Of a DNA stretch of 64,000 bases, positions 51,598-60,837 are shown piece by piece. The translations under genes and the position numbers were made by a program. Location of the stretch: NCBI GenBank assembly GCA_963667435.1, contig OY763414.1:4402001-4466000 (forward strand), in the 5' to 3' direction. Numbering within the stretch: the stretch's first letter is position 1; the number at the start of each line of letters is the position of its first letter. This DNA is from Marispirochaeta sp963667435. GTDB lineage: Bacteria; Spirochaetota; Spirochaetia; JC444; Marispirochaetaceae. The notes under the pieces were generated by a model. It did not search any database and was not told the origin of the DNA. It worked only from the letters and a program-made list of their open reading frames with translations.

Positions 51598-54390
51598 TCC
51601 ATAAGGATAAAACTCCTTCCGTTCTCATAACAGATCTCACTCGGGCCTTGGATTCCGATCAGGAAGGTTGTCTCAACGTCCTCCGTCATGGTTTCAAATG
51701 TTACGGAAGAACTATTAAAGGGGCCTACTTCAAACCTGTTACGGGAATGAATCCTGATACTCAAAGATTGTACGAGAGTAACAAACTCACTATCGTTCGA
51801 CAGGTTCGATACTCCGAATCCCATAACAACAGTATTGATGTAGTTCTTACTGTAAACGGAATCCCGGTTGTCACCATGGAACTGAAGAACCAGATGACAG
51901 GTCAGAATGTCTCCCATGCCAAACATCAGTATATGACAGACCGTGATCCGGGGGACAAGATCTTTCAGTTCAAGAAAAGATCTCTTGTCAATTTTGCCGT
52001 GGATACGGATGAAGTGTTCATGACTACCAGACTGAACAAGAAGGGAACATTCTTCCTTCCGTTCAATAAAGGAAATAATCACGGGAAAGGGAATCCTGAA
52101 AATCCCACCGGATATAAAACGTCCTATCTGTGGGAAGAGGTTCTACAAAGTGATTCACTTATGGAAATCATATCCCGATTTCTCCATCTTCAGGTAGAAG
52201 GCAAAAAACAGACGATGATCTTCCCCAGGTATCATCAACTCGACGTTGTAAGGAAACTGATTTCCACTTCCCGAGAAGAAGGACCGGGAAATAACTATCT
52301 GATCCAACATTCGGCAGGATCGGGAAAGTCTAACTCAATCGCGTGGACGGCCCATCGTCTCGCTTCTCTTCATGATAAGGATGATAAGAAGGTTTTCAAT
52401 TCAGTAATCGTAGTTACGGATAGACGGGTATTGGATCAACAGTTACAGAATACTATCTATCAGTTCGAACACAAGGACGGTGTTGTTAAGAAGATCGATC
52501 AGAACTCTTCTCAGTTAGCCGATTCCCTAACATCCGGGACTCCAATCATTATTACTACTCTTCAAAAGTTCCCCTTTATCATTCAGAAGGTGGGGAATCT
52601 GAAAGACAGAACCTATGCCGTTATCGTCGATGAGGCCCATTCTTCCATGGGAGGTCAAACGGCCTCGGAGATGAAAGGCGTTCTCGGGCAGGAGGCCCTT
52701 GAGAGGGGTGAGGAAGAGACTTACGAGTATGAGAGTTTGGAAGAAGAAATCCTCCGAGAGATCAACAAACGGGGACCTCAGAAGAATATCTCTTTCTTTG
52801 CCTTCACGGCCACTCCCAAGTATAAAACACTGGAAGTATTCGGAAGAGAAGGTATTGATGGGAAACCGAAACCGTTCCACCTGTACAGTATGAGACAGGC
52901 CATCGAGGAAGGATTCATTCTCGATGTTCTGGAAAACTACACCACCTATAAGACCTATTACAAACTGATCAAAAGTATCGAAGATGATCCCGAGGTTGAT
53001 AAGAAAAAGGCCAGTCTTGCCTTGGCCCGGTTCATGAGTCTTCATCCCCATAACATTTCCCAGAAAGTCGAAGTGATAGTAGAACACTTCCGAACCCATA
53101 CGAAACATAAACTGGAAGGTAGGGCGAAGGCGATGGTCGTTACTCGTAGTCGTCTCCATGCCGTTCGTTACAAACAGTCTATCGATAAATATCTGAAAGA
53201 GAAGAACTACAGTGATATTGGAACTCTCGTGGCATTCTCGGGAACTGTTGATGATGAGGGAGTTCCCTATACTGAGGTCGGAATGAATGAGGGAATCAAA
53301 GAAAAGGAACTTCCCGAGAAGTTTGGAACAGATGATTATTCCTTCCTGATCGTGGCTAATAAATATCAAACCGGATTCGATCAGCCCCTCCTGCACAGTA
53401 TGTATGTTGATAGGAGTCTTGGAGGTATACAGGCCATCCAGACCCTTTCCCGTTTGAATCGAACTACCAAAGGTAAAACAGATACTTTTGTCCTGGACTT
53501 CGTTAATGAACCGGAAGAGATCCAGAATGCCTTTCAGCCCTATTATGAAAAGACAATAGTCGGGGAACGGTCCGAATACGGACAGCTCTATGAACTTCAA
53601 AACAAACTCAAAGGATTCAATGTCTACTTTGAGGAAGAGGTTAATGAGTTTTGTAGATTCTTCTTCTCATCCAAGAAGAGACTGAATCCGAAAGACCACT
53701 CCCGGATGAACAGTATTCTGGATAAGGGTGTTTCCCGTTTTGTGGAGCTGGATGATCCAGACCAAGAAGATTTTCGCTCTACTCTTGTGGCGTTTAAGAA
53801 TTTATACTCATTTCTTTCCCAAATCATACCATTTTCAGATACAGATCTTGAAAAGCTATTCACCTACCTGAAATATCTTCACACCAAGTTACCCAGAAGA
53901 GATAGAAGTTCCGCTCTTAATCTTGATGAAGATGTAGAACTTAAATATTACCGGTTACAGAAAATATCGGAAGGTTCTATCAAGCTGGAGGTTGGCGAGG
54001 ACTCGCCAATATACGGACCTATCGATGTGGGCGGAGGGCAAAAAGAAGAAGAGCTGGAAGAGCTTTCAACCATTATAGATTTGGTTAATGAAAGATTTAA
54101 AACCGATTTTACAAAGGCAGACGAGCTGTTCTTCGACTCTGTACGGGAAGATGCCATAAACGACGCCCATGTACGAGATGCAGCTAAAGTTAATACACTT
54201 GATAGTTTCAGTTATGTGTTCAACAAGAAGATAGAAGACCTGTTTGTGGATAGAATGGAACAGAATGAGAATCTTACTTCCAAGTTCTTAAATGATAAGG
54301 ATTTTAAAAAGGTTGTTTCCGAGTATTTAATGAAGCAGGTATACGAAAAAATCCGGGAAGAGGTCGGAGTTTAAGGATAAAGAGTAAATT

Positions 54391-54930
54391 ATGCTAAGAG
54401 GAAGAAGTAATAAAATAGTTGGACAGACAGGAGAATATTTAGTGGCAAGTGAACTTTCAAGACGAGGAATGATCGCCACTACCTTTACTGGAAATGTCCC
54501 CCATTTTGATATAATTGCTTCCGATGAGTCTGGAAGGCATATCTCTGTACAAGTAAAGGCGAGTAGGGGTGACACCTGGCAGATAGCTAATGTTAAGGAA
54601 TATTGTGAAATTGAGTTTGATGGGCATAAACAAATAATGGGACTTCCACTTGATAACCCAGTTGTTGATTTAATGATGGTATTTGTACGAATAAGCGAAC
54701 AACGAGAGAATGACAAATTTTATATTCTCTCATGGGAGAGGTTTCGCGATATTTTAATAAAGAATCACACGGAATATCTGCAAAAACATGAAGGCGTCAG
54801 GCCTAAAAGATGGGATTCCCTTCATGTCGGAGTAAAAGAATCAAACCTGAAACCCTTTGAAGACTGTTGGGATGAAATAGAATTGTGTCTAAAAACCTCG
54901 AAAGAAGGGGGTGAGCATAATTATGATTAA
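54391..54930 (+). CDS. PD-(D/E)XK nuclease-like accessory protein of the R-M locus
   Basis: 179 residues, 16 bases after hsdR. The N-terminal part looks like a restriction-endonuclease fold: Glu in GEYLVASELSRRGM, Asp in HFDIIASDESG and QVKAS (Q-x-K with the catalytic-type Lys) in the next strand, the pattern of DUF4365/Holliday-resolvase-like PD-(D/E)XK proteins. The remainder (FYILSWERFRDILIKNHTEY, KRWDSLHVG) is unassigned. It may be a nuclease, a degenerate structural member or a DNA-end sensor. Not known as a standard type I subunit, so it is likely a cargo gene of the locus. Confidence 0.7.
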   Translation: MLRGRSNKIVGQTGEYLVASELSRRGMIATTFTGNVPHFDIIASDESGRHISVQVKASRGDTWQIANVKEYCEIEFDGHKQIMGLPLDNPVVDLMMVFVRISEQRENDKFYILSWERFRDILIKNHTEYLQKHEGVRPKRWDSLHVGVKESNLKPFEDCWDEIELCLKTSKEGGEHNYD

Positions 54931-55095
54931 AATCCATGAAACGAATTTAAGCAAGAGTATAACTTTCAAAGGAAGTTTATTTACAGAATGATAGTGTAGT
55001 TCTCTCTATATGCTGGTAGCCCATTATTAGAAGATTTGAGGTATGCTCAAGAGCACTTCATTGAACAGTCCCACACTTTATGCTACCGTGCGCCC

Positions 55096-55809
55096 ATGAT
55101 CGATACGGTACTTTTCGACTTTGACGGAACCCTGGTAGACAGCGAACCCAATTTTGCTGTCAGCGACTGTCAGGCCATTGCCCATTTCGGCGGTAATCTG
55201 TCTCTCAGGGAACATGATCAATATATCGGTGTTGGCGCGCACCGCTTCCTGAATGCCATGAAAGACCGGTTTGGGATTACTGCGTCTATTGATGAGATGC
55301 TGACCAAAAAGGATGCCCTCTACCTCGAACTTGCCCGAAAAAACACTCCGGTTTTTCCGGTAATGCGAAAGCTGTTGGAAGTACTGAAAGACATGGATAT
55401 TACCATGGCAGTGGCTTCCGGTACTTCCCAGGCTGTGCTTGAAGAGCTGATTGTGCAGATAGGGCTGCAGTCATATTTTGAATTGATTCTCTCTGCAGAA
55501 AAAGTTGAAAATGGTAAGCCCGCACCGGATGTTTTCCTGAAAGCGGCACAGCTGCTGGGAAAAAAGCCGGAAAACTGTCTTGTACTTGAAGACTCCATAA
55601 GCGGAGCAGAAGCCGGGGTCAATGCAGGCATGAAAACAGTAGCGCTGGTAAGCTCATTTCTAAGGGACCGAATTCATGAATATCCCGATGAAGCCATTCT
55701 TATAGAAAGTGGAGCAGAGGCCTTGACTGTGGAAGATATTCTTAAAGAGCTTGGGTCGATTCCCGATCCGGTCTTATTGCTGGATTTGTTTTCCCTCCAT
55801 TTGTACTAA
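55096..55809 (+). CDS. HAD-superfamily hydrolase (phosphoglycolate phosphatase / beta-phosphoglucomutase-like)
   Basis: 237-residue HAD hydrolase from ATG 55096; an in-frame upstream start at 55036 would add 20 residues before the motif. Motif I DFDGTLVDSEPN gives the nucleophile Asp, motif II is MAVASGTSQ, motif III Lys in ENGKPAPDVF, motif IV LVLEDSISGAEAGVNAGM. The small helical cap (about 15-85) marks subclass I. It acts on small phosphorylated compounds; substrate unknown. It ends overlapping the convergent DUF2721 gene by 4 bases. Confidence 0.92.
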   Translation: MIDTVLFDFDGTLVDSEPNFAVSDCQAIAHFGGNLSLREHDQYIGVGAHRFLNAMKDRFGITASIDEMLTKKDALYLELARKNTPVFPVMRKLLEVLKDMDITMAVASGTSQAVLEELIVQIGLQSYFELILSAEKVENGKPAPDVFLKAAQLLGKKPENCLVLEDSISGAEAGVNAGMKTVALVSSFLRDRIHEYPDEAILIESGAEALTVEDILKELGSIPDPVLLLDLFSLHLY

Positions 55810-56210
55810 TCTTTGTCTTCGCAGAGGTCACAGCTGCTCAGTTGTATATCCAGAGCTTTAACGGAGATACTTATTTCCCTGATGGAAAGAGCCAGGGAGA
55901 CAAGCAGGCAGATCAGACTCACGGCAAAGACAATCTCCCCTAATGCGATGCGTTCGAAAAACAGAACCAGCATGGTGGCAACGCAGAGGAAGAAACTTAT
56001 TACACCGAAAAGCTGCATGGATTGAATAAGGTAGATTCTCTTCCTGAGATTCTCAATCTGGGCGGAGATACTTTCCCGGGATTGACCGGTTTTTCCCGAA
56101 GACAGATCTCTGATCAAGCCTGCCAGAGTGAGATAGCGGGTTGTATATGCCAGAAGCAACAGTGAAATAGCTGAAAACAGAAGTGCCGGTGTTGTCAGTG
56201 TTAATTCCAT
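55806..56210 (-). CDS. DUF2721 family membrane protein
   Basis: 134 residues with three transmembrane helices: LLFSAISLLLLAYTTRYLTL near the N-terminus, and MQLFGVISFFLCVATMLVLF plus IVFAVSLICLLVSLALSI near the C-terminus, separated by a basic helical loop (ENLRKRIYLIQS). This is the DUF2721 layout. The C-terminus has a short CDLCEDKD tail. Function is unknown. GAGGAGATACC precedes the ATG. Confidence 0.8.
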   Translation of the reverse strand: MELTLTTPALLFSAISLLLLAYTTRYLTLAGLIRDLSSGKTGQSRESISAQIENLRKRIYLIQSMQLFGVISFFLCVATMLVLFFERIALGEIVFAVSLICLLVSLALSIREISISVKALDIQLSSCDLCEDKD

Positions 56211-56436
56211 GGTATCTCCTCGGTCGGTAATAGACTCAAGTAGTGTATGTCATTTAATCTGACCTGGTAAAATTAGTATAATCTTCTCATATAAGTTACT
56301 GTCCGACAAAGCCGAAGGACAGAGAGAATGGTTAATTTGTATGAAATACTATGGTGCGTCCTGATGCTCATTATGTAGTTAAATGTAGTACTGATTACCC
56401 TGCGTTTTAAAATATTATCCAGACATAACCGTCATT

Positions 56437-57588
56437 TTACGGGTATGTGCCGAATTCACTGATTGCTTCCATTATTGTCAGCATGCTTTCCAGTGAACTG
56501 CCGTCATTTATAGACCCGGCGGTAAAAACATTCAGTCCACGGGTACCGGTTTTTTTAACGGCTTCGCAATCGCGTTTTACTTCAGTACGAATAAAGTCCC
56601 TGTCATTATTCATAAATGTGAAAGGTGCTATGCAACCGTCTATTCGGGCACAGGGTAAAAACTCTCTGATCTCTTCTACAAGCACAGTAGGCCCGAAATT
56701 GCATCCGTTCAGATTCAAGCTACCCAACTGAGGCAATAGATGAGCCATTGCCGAATCTGAATGCTGAAAACGCATATCCTCAGCTTCCGGAGAGTATTTT
56801 CCGAAAACAGCCTTAAGCACCGGATAGCCGAATACATGGTACATCTCCGGAGTAAAAAGGCTGCAGTCATCATCTGCGAAGGAAAACCCGTGGATGAAAT
56901 TACTGTTAGTATACCCGGCTTCTCTGTCCGATAGTTCGGCCATGGCCAGGATAACCTGTTTGATTGTATTTCCAAAGCGGATAAAAAGCTCTGTGTTATC
57001 AATGGCAAGATACGAGAGGTTTTCAAGACCGAATAGAGATGTTGCCAGGGTTACCGGACCCCGGATATGCCGCAGTAGCGGTGGCTGCAGTCCGAACTCT
57101 TCACGTATTCGTTTTTTTTCCTGTTCCCAGTTTTCGGGATAAATGAATTGTTTCAGTCCCCGGTATCCGTCTGCCCGCATGATGTTAATTAGATCCAGCT
57201 GATTGCTCAGATCCTCGGGGGTGTGCAGTTTTTTATGGTGCAGCCATTCCCCTGTTCTGTATCCTGTTTCGTAGATTCCACCGAAAACTTCACCGATTCG
57301 CTTAATCGGTGGGTAGATGGCTTCCGGCGGGGGAAACTTCTCCGGCAGCAGGGGAATACCGACTGTCTGAACCGCTTTCTCATTATAGCGCTTGTTTAGT
57401 TCTATCCTGTGCGGCAGGGGCAGGGCAGCGATATTCCATGGGTCTCCAGGCTCATTCAGTTCGCTGTAAACGCACTCTTCGCTCATCCGTATGCCCAGGG
57501 ATACCTGGGCGGCCCGGCTGTTGAAGCAGTTTTCCAGTTTCGCTTCGGCATCGGATTTCCAGAATGTATCGAGATCATTCTTTGTCAT
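56437..57588 (-). CDS. uroporphyrinogen decarboxylase-family protein (URO-D domain)
   Basis: 383-residue URO-D-fold protein. It has the barrel pattern with LLRHIRGPVTLATSLFGLENL, HGFSFADDDCSLFTPEMYHVFG, FQHSDSAMAHLLPQLGSLNLNGCNFGP and TGTRGLNVFTAGSINDGSSL. It lacks the opening segment typical of HemE, so a role as a corrinoid/methyl-transfer or small-molecule decarboxylase-type member is more likely than haem synthesis. It overlaps the GlpA-like gene by 14 bases and is the last gene of the minus-strand catabolic operon. Confidence 0.82.
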   Translation of the reverse strand: MTKNDLDTFWKSDAEAKLENCFNSRAAQVSLGIRMSEECVYSELNEPGDPWNIAALPLPHRIELNKRYNEKAVQTVGIPLLPEKFPPPEAIYPPIKRIGEVFGGIYETGYRTGEWLHHKKLHTPEDLSNQLDLINIMRADGYRGLKQFIYPENWEQEKKRIREEFGLQPPLLRHIRGPVTLATSLFGLENLSYLAIDNTELFIRFGNTIKQVILAMAELSDREAGYTNSNFIHGFSFADDDCSLFTPEMYHVFGYPVLKAVFGKYSPEAEDMRFQHSDSAMAHLLPQLGSLNLNGCNFGPTVLVEEIREFLPCARIDGCIAPFTFMNNDRDFIRTEVKRDCEAVKKTGTRGLNVFTAGSINDGSSLESMLTIMEAISEFGTYP

Positions 57589-59143
57589 GGTGATCTTTTT
57601 GGCCTGTTTCCATTTGCCTGAGAAATTCCCTGAACTCCGGGCTTGGTTTCCTGCCGGGTACCTGTTCCTCCGGAGATATGTTGAACTGTTTCTGCAGAAT
57701 AGATTCTACCCGGGGAGTACAGAATTGCCCCTGGCAGGCACCCATCCCCGCCCGGGTGCGGCGCTTAAGAGAATCCCGCCCTCTGAGAATAAGGCCTGCA
57801 TCCTTTGCAGCACGGCAGGCTGCATCGATTGTTTCTTTGCGAACCTGTTCACAGCGGCAGACAATCCGCTGAGAATCATCTTCATCCAGGTTTGTGTCAC
57901 TTGCCACTTTCTGCATCGGTTGAAGGTCTACAGGGCCCGTGGGCCATCTTCGAGGTTCCATCACCAGCTCTGTGATTTCTCCTCCAGTAATTTTCAGCAC
58001 TTTATCAACCACCATTTCTGCAATTGCCGGAGCCGATGTCAGCCCCGGAGAATCAATGCCGCCCAGATGGATAAGTCCGGCATTGCGGGAAGAATGATCA
58101 ATATAAAAATCTCCCCCTTCAATTCCCGGTCGGATTCCGGCAAAGTCCCGCATCATTCTGCCAACCGGAAGATCCGGGACACTGAGGAATGCCTTGCGCA
58201 GTATTTCCTGAAGACCCTCTGTTGTTGTCGATGTATCCTCCGGATCGTCAATTGCCTCCGCATTCGGACCAATCATCAGATTGCCCCAGGTTGTGGGAGT
58301 CACCAGAATCCCTTTACCCTCAGGGCCGGGAGCCTGAAAAACCACATGCCTCAGATTTTTTGCGCTTCCCCTTTGAAACAGGATGTACTGTCCACGACGA
58401 TAACGGGGAATGAATGGAGCTTCTCCAGCCAAAGCTGCCACCGCTGCTGCGCCATACCCGGCTGCATTTATTACAATATTGGCTTGAAGCTCTTGATCGG
58501 GCAATTTATCAGTAGAATTGCCCGAATTCTCAAGTTGCAGGATCATATTGTCCGGCCCGGCAGTCTCCATGGATACAACTTTCCTGTTCATCATAAGGGT
58601 AACTCCCCGCCGACCTGCATCCTGCCCGAGCGCGATACATGCCTCATAAGGAGAGAGGATAGCGACATCCGGTGCATGGAGAGCTGCTCTGACAGTTTCT
58701 GATAAGCCGTTCTGCAGGGTGTGAAGCTGCCCGGGTGTTATGACTTCCGCCATACACTGTGCATCTAGCGTATTGGCACTACCGTTATGTTCAAGAGCTT
58801 CAAGTACTGCTTCCTGTGCTTTTGTGAAAGCCAGTACCAATCCGCCGGTTTTTGAATACGGGACGGATAGTCGCTCTGCCCAGCTCCGCCAGAGAATATT
58901 CCCCCGGGCCATCAATTGTCCTTTCAGACTTGTATGAGAAGCTGCGTAGGCACCATGAACAATTCCGCTGTTTGCCCGGGTTGCCCCACCTGCAAAATCG
59001 TCTGTCTTTTCAATGAGCACCACTCGCAGTCTGTTACCGTTTCTGCGGCGATGAGACAGAAGATAGGCAATGGAGGCGCCTATAATACCGCCGCCGATTA
59101 TTGCAACATCGTATTGTTGAGTACGCTGATTCGTATTACTCAT
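57575..59143 (-). CDS. GlpA-like FAD-dependent dehydrogenase with BFD-type [2Fe-2S] domain, copy 2
   Basis: 522 residues from ATG 59143, which overlaps the DUF1667 stop by 8 bases. FAD-binding start DVAIIGGGIIGASIAYLLS, the GATRANSGIVHGAYAAS segment, and LIHLGGIDSPGLTSAPAIAEMV are typical of anaerobic glycerol-3-phosphate dehydrogenase GlpA. The C-terminal BFD domain has CRCEQVRKE and MGACQGQFC, four Cys for a [2Fe-2S] cluster. It is paralogous to the gene at 60834-62291. It oxidises a hydroxy-acid or polyol phosphate and passes electrons to the oxidoreductase partner. Confidence 0.9.
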   Translation of the reverse strand: MSNTNQRTQQYDVAIIGGGIIGASIAYLLSHRRRNGNRLRVVLIEKTDDFAGGATRANSGIVHGAYAASHTSLKGQLMARGNILWRSWAERLSVPYSKTGGLVLAFTKAQEAVLEALEHNGSANTLDAQCMAEVITPGQLHTLQNGLSETVRAALHAPDVAILSPYEACIALGQDAGRRGVTLMMNRKVVSMETAGPDNMILQLENSGNSTDKLPDQELQANIVINAAGYGAAAVAALAGEAPFIPRYRRGQYILFQRGSAKNLRHVVFQAPGPEGKGILVTPTTWGNLMIGPNAEAIDDPEDTSTTTEGLQEILRKAFLSVPDLPVGRMMRDFAGIRPGIEGGDFYIDHSSRNAGLIHLGGIDSPGLTSAPAIAEMVVDKVLKITGGEITELVMEPRRWPTGPVDLQPMQKVASDTNLDEDDSQRIVCRCEQVRKETIDAACRAAKDAGLILRGRDSLKRRTRAGMGACQGQFCTPRVESILQKQFNISPEEQVPGRKPSPEFREFLRQMETGQKDHHDKE

Positions 59144-59522
59144 TAATATCCCTGATGCTCCTGGTTGCTGAAAATACAACGCCTCTGATTTCAGCCAAAA
59201 CCTCTCCGCATTTTACCGGCGGCGGTACACAAATTTTATACAGGTCGTTCAGTACAGCGGGAATGTCTCCCCTAAGCACCGGAGTGCGACTTTTCACCGG
59301 GATGCGGGGAAAATGTTCACCGCTGGAAATCGTGGCTGTTACCGTACGACTGGGTCGAAGCAGCTCTTCCCCGGCATAAATCTCACCTCTATGACAGCGG
59401 TTACCGGTAACCTCTATTTCAGACTCATCGCTTATCTCCTCAAGTGTACCGGCAAAACTGAGTTTCAGATGGCATCCCATGGGGCAGCTGATGCAGATGA
59501 GTTCCCTGCTGCTATTGCTCAT
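59136..59522 (-). CDS. DUF1667 family protein with conserved CxxC pairs
   Basis: 128 residues. The N-terminus has ELICISCPMGC and GNRCHRGEIY, the cysteine pairs characteristic of DUF1667 (COG3862), which probably bind a metal or Fe-S cluster. In Thermotoga and clostridia the same gene lies with GlpA-like and FAD/NAD oxidoreductase genes (TM1432-1434 type), so it is thought to be the third subunit of that dehydrogenase. It overlaps both neighbours (11 and 8 bases), consistent with a stable complex. Confidence 0.92.
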   Translation of the reverse strand: MSNSSRELICISCPMGCHLKLSFAGTLEEISDESEIEVTGNRCHRGEIYAGEELLRPSRTVTATISSGEHFPRIPVKSRTPVLRGDIPAVLNDLYKICVPPPVKCGEVLAEIRGVVFSATRSIRDINE

Positions 59523-60837
59523 TTCTCACCTCCGTGCTGACAATATGAAACTCAAGGACTCCGTTTTCCGGGTGTTCCGGCCACAGAGATGGATCGATAT
59601 CGACATGAATCATTTCGGATGGTTGAATATGCCGCAGTGACTGGCTGGCAAGAACAGTGGACCCACTGCGCAGTTCTACTCGTGCCTTGTTTGAGACAAT
59701 CATACTTCGCATTGAAAAACGTGCAGGCTTCTGTGCCCGGTATCGGTGGGGCAGAACATAGCGCAAATTGGCTCCGGTCCTGATAGCGAACTCGCCGGAG
59801 TATTGATCAGCTTTGAATTCAACACCGGTAGAACCCGATTCCGTCCCGCCTGTCGCCTTTGTAGCGCTGCCGAGCCAGGCATCGGCGGTCAGTGCACAGC
59901 GCCGGGCTTCTTCACTTACCCAGTCAACCAGGTCGTGGACATGCAGTACATTTCCACAGGCGAAAACTCCGGCACAGGTACACATCAGTGTCTCATCCAC
60001 TTCCGGTCCGCTGGTTTCAGGCCTGATACTCATCCCAGCCGAACGGATAAGCTCGTTGTCCGGAACCAGTCCAACGGAAAGCAGTATTGTATCACATTCC
60101 AGATTAAACCCCTCTGAACTTCTGTCTACAGGAGCAATATGCACACCTTCAACCCTGTCTTTTCCATAGATCTCTGTTACTTCGTGGGACAGGTACAAAG
60201 GTATTCCGAAATCGTTGAGACACTGAACTATATTCCGGGTGAGCCCCGCAGGGTAGGGTTGAATTTCCACGACAGCTTCAACCTTCACTCCTATCCATGT
60301 CATCCGACGGGCCATGATCAGCCCGATGTCACCGCTGCCGATTATTACACAACGGCTCCCCGGAATATAACCCTCTATATTCACCAGACGTTGAGCCAGT
60401 CCGGCGGTAAATATTCCCGCCGGTCGTGTTCCTGCAATTCCGATATTTCCCCGGTTTCGCTCACGGCAGCCCATGGCAAGTATTATGGCCCCCACGTCAA
60501 AGCATATAACACCGCTTTTCGCAGAGCTCGCCATTACCTGACCGACAGTGCCGTCTGTTTGTTTGCGCATTTCAGTAACGGTCATGGATAGGTAAACATC
60601 TACAGAAGATTCAGCAATCTGATCGGCAAAGCGCTCGGCATACTCCGGGCCGGTAAGCTCCTCCTTGAACCAGTGGAGGCCGAATCCGTTGTGAATACAC
60701 TGATTAAGAATGCCACCGAGCATGGCATCCCGTTCGATAAGCGCAACTGAACGGCCCTGCTCAGAAAGTACCTTTGCGGCAGTCATCCCCGCTGCGCCGC
60801 CGCCAATTACTGCACAGTCATAGCTCAGGTGTTTCAT
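59512..60837 (-). CDS. FAD/NAD(P)-dependent oxidoreductase (GlpA-partner type)
   Basis: 441 residues from ATG 60837, which overlaps the upstream stop by 4 bases (ATGA). It has two nucleotide-binding folds: FAD site CAVIGGGAAGMTAAKVLSEQ at the N-terminus and NAD site CVIIGSGDIGLIMARRM in the middle. The cysteine of DAMLGGILNQCIHNGFG is near the FAD. CTCAGVFACGNVLHVHDLVD closes the FAD region. This is the COG0446-type enzyme that accompanies GlpA and DUF1667 genes. It likely relays electrons from the dehydrogenase to NAD(P) or another carrier. Confidence 0.9.
   Translation of the reverse strand: MKHLSYDCAVIGGGAAGMTAAKVLSEQGRSVALIERDAMLGGILNQCIHNGFGLHWFKEELTGPEYAERFADQIAESSVDVYLSMTVTEMRKQTDGTVGQVMASSAKSGVICFDVGAIILAMGCRERNRGNIGIAGTRPAGIFTAGLAQRLVNIEGYIPGSRCVIIGSGDIGLIMARRMTWIGVKVEAVVEIQPYPAGLTRNIVQCLNDFGIPLYLSHEVTEIYGKDRVEGVHIAPVDRSSEGFNLECDTILLSVGLVPDNELIRSAGMSIRPETSGPEVDETLMCTCAGVFACGNVLHVHDLVDWVSEEARRCALTADAWLGSATKATGGTESGSTGVEFKADQYSGEFAIRTGANLRYVLPHRYRAQKPARFSMRSMIVSNKARVELRSGSTVLASQSLRHIQPSEMIHVDIDPSLWPEHPENGVLEFHIVSTEVRNEQ

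Larger units (their letters stand above)
50111..54374 (+). pseudogene. hsdR: type I restriction subunit HsdR, split by an IS256-family element
   Basis: The 5' part (50111-50288) encodes MSNYNEAAFESAIEIYLSEH to EWEYLEK. The rest resumes at 51598. Removing the IS and one 8-bp repeat gives EWEYLEKIHKDK in frame and a 984-residue HsdR. The endonuclease core DVVLTVNGIPVVTMELKNQ (D...ExK) is followed by the translocase motor: Walker A AGSGKSNS, DEAH box VIVDEAHSSMGG, TATPKY and QTLSRLNR. As it stands no full nuclease can be made: the 5' frame stops inside the IS (63 residues); a start at TTG 51648 would lack the N-terminal part but keep the nuclease and motor motifs. Precise excision would restore it. 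Confidence 0.93.

Noticed and set aside
52527..53600. 357-codon minus-strand frame inside hsdR
   Set aside because: Antisense to the HsdR motor domain; no independent support.
57491..58702. 403-codon plus-strand frame opposite the GlpA-like gene
   Set aside because: Cys/His/Ser-rich antisense translation; the minus strand has FAD and Fe-S motifs and overlapping operon neighbours.
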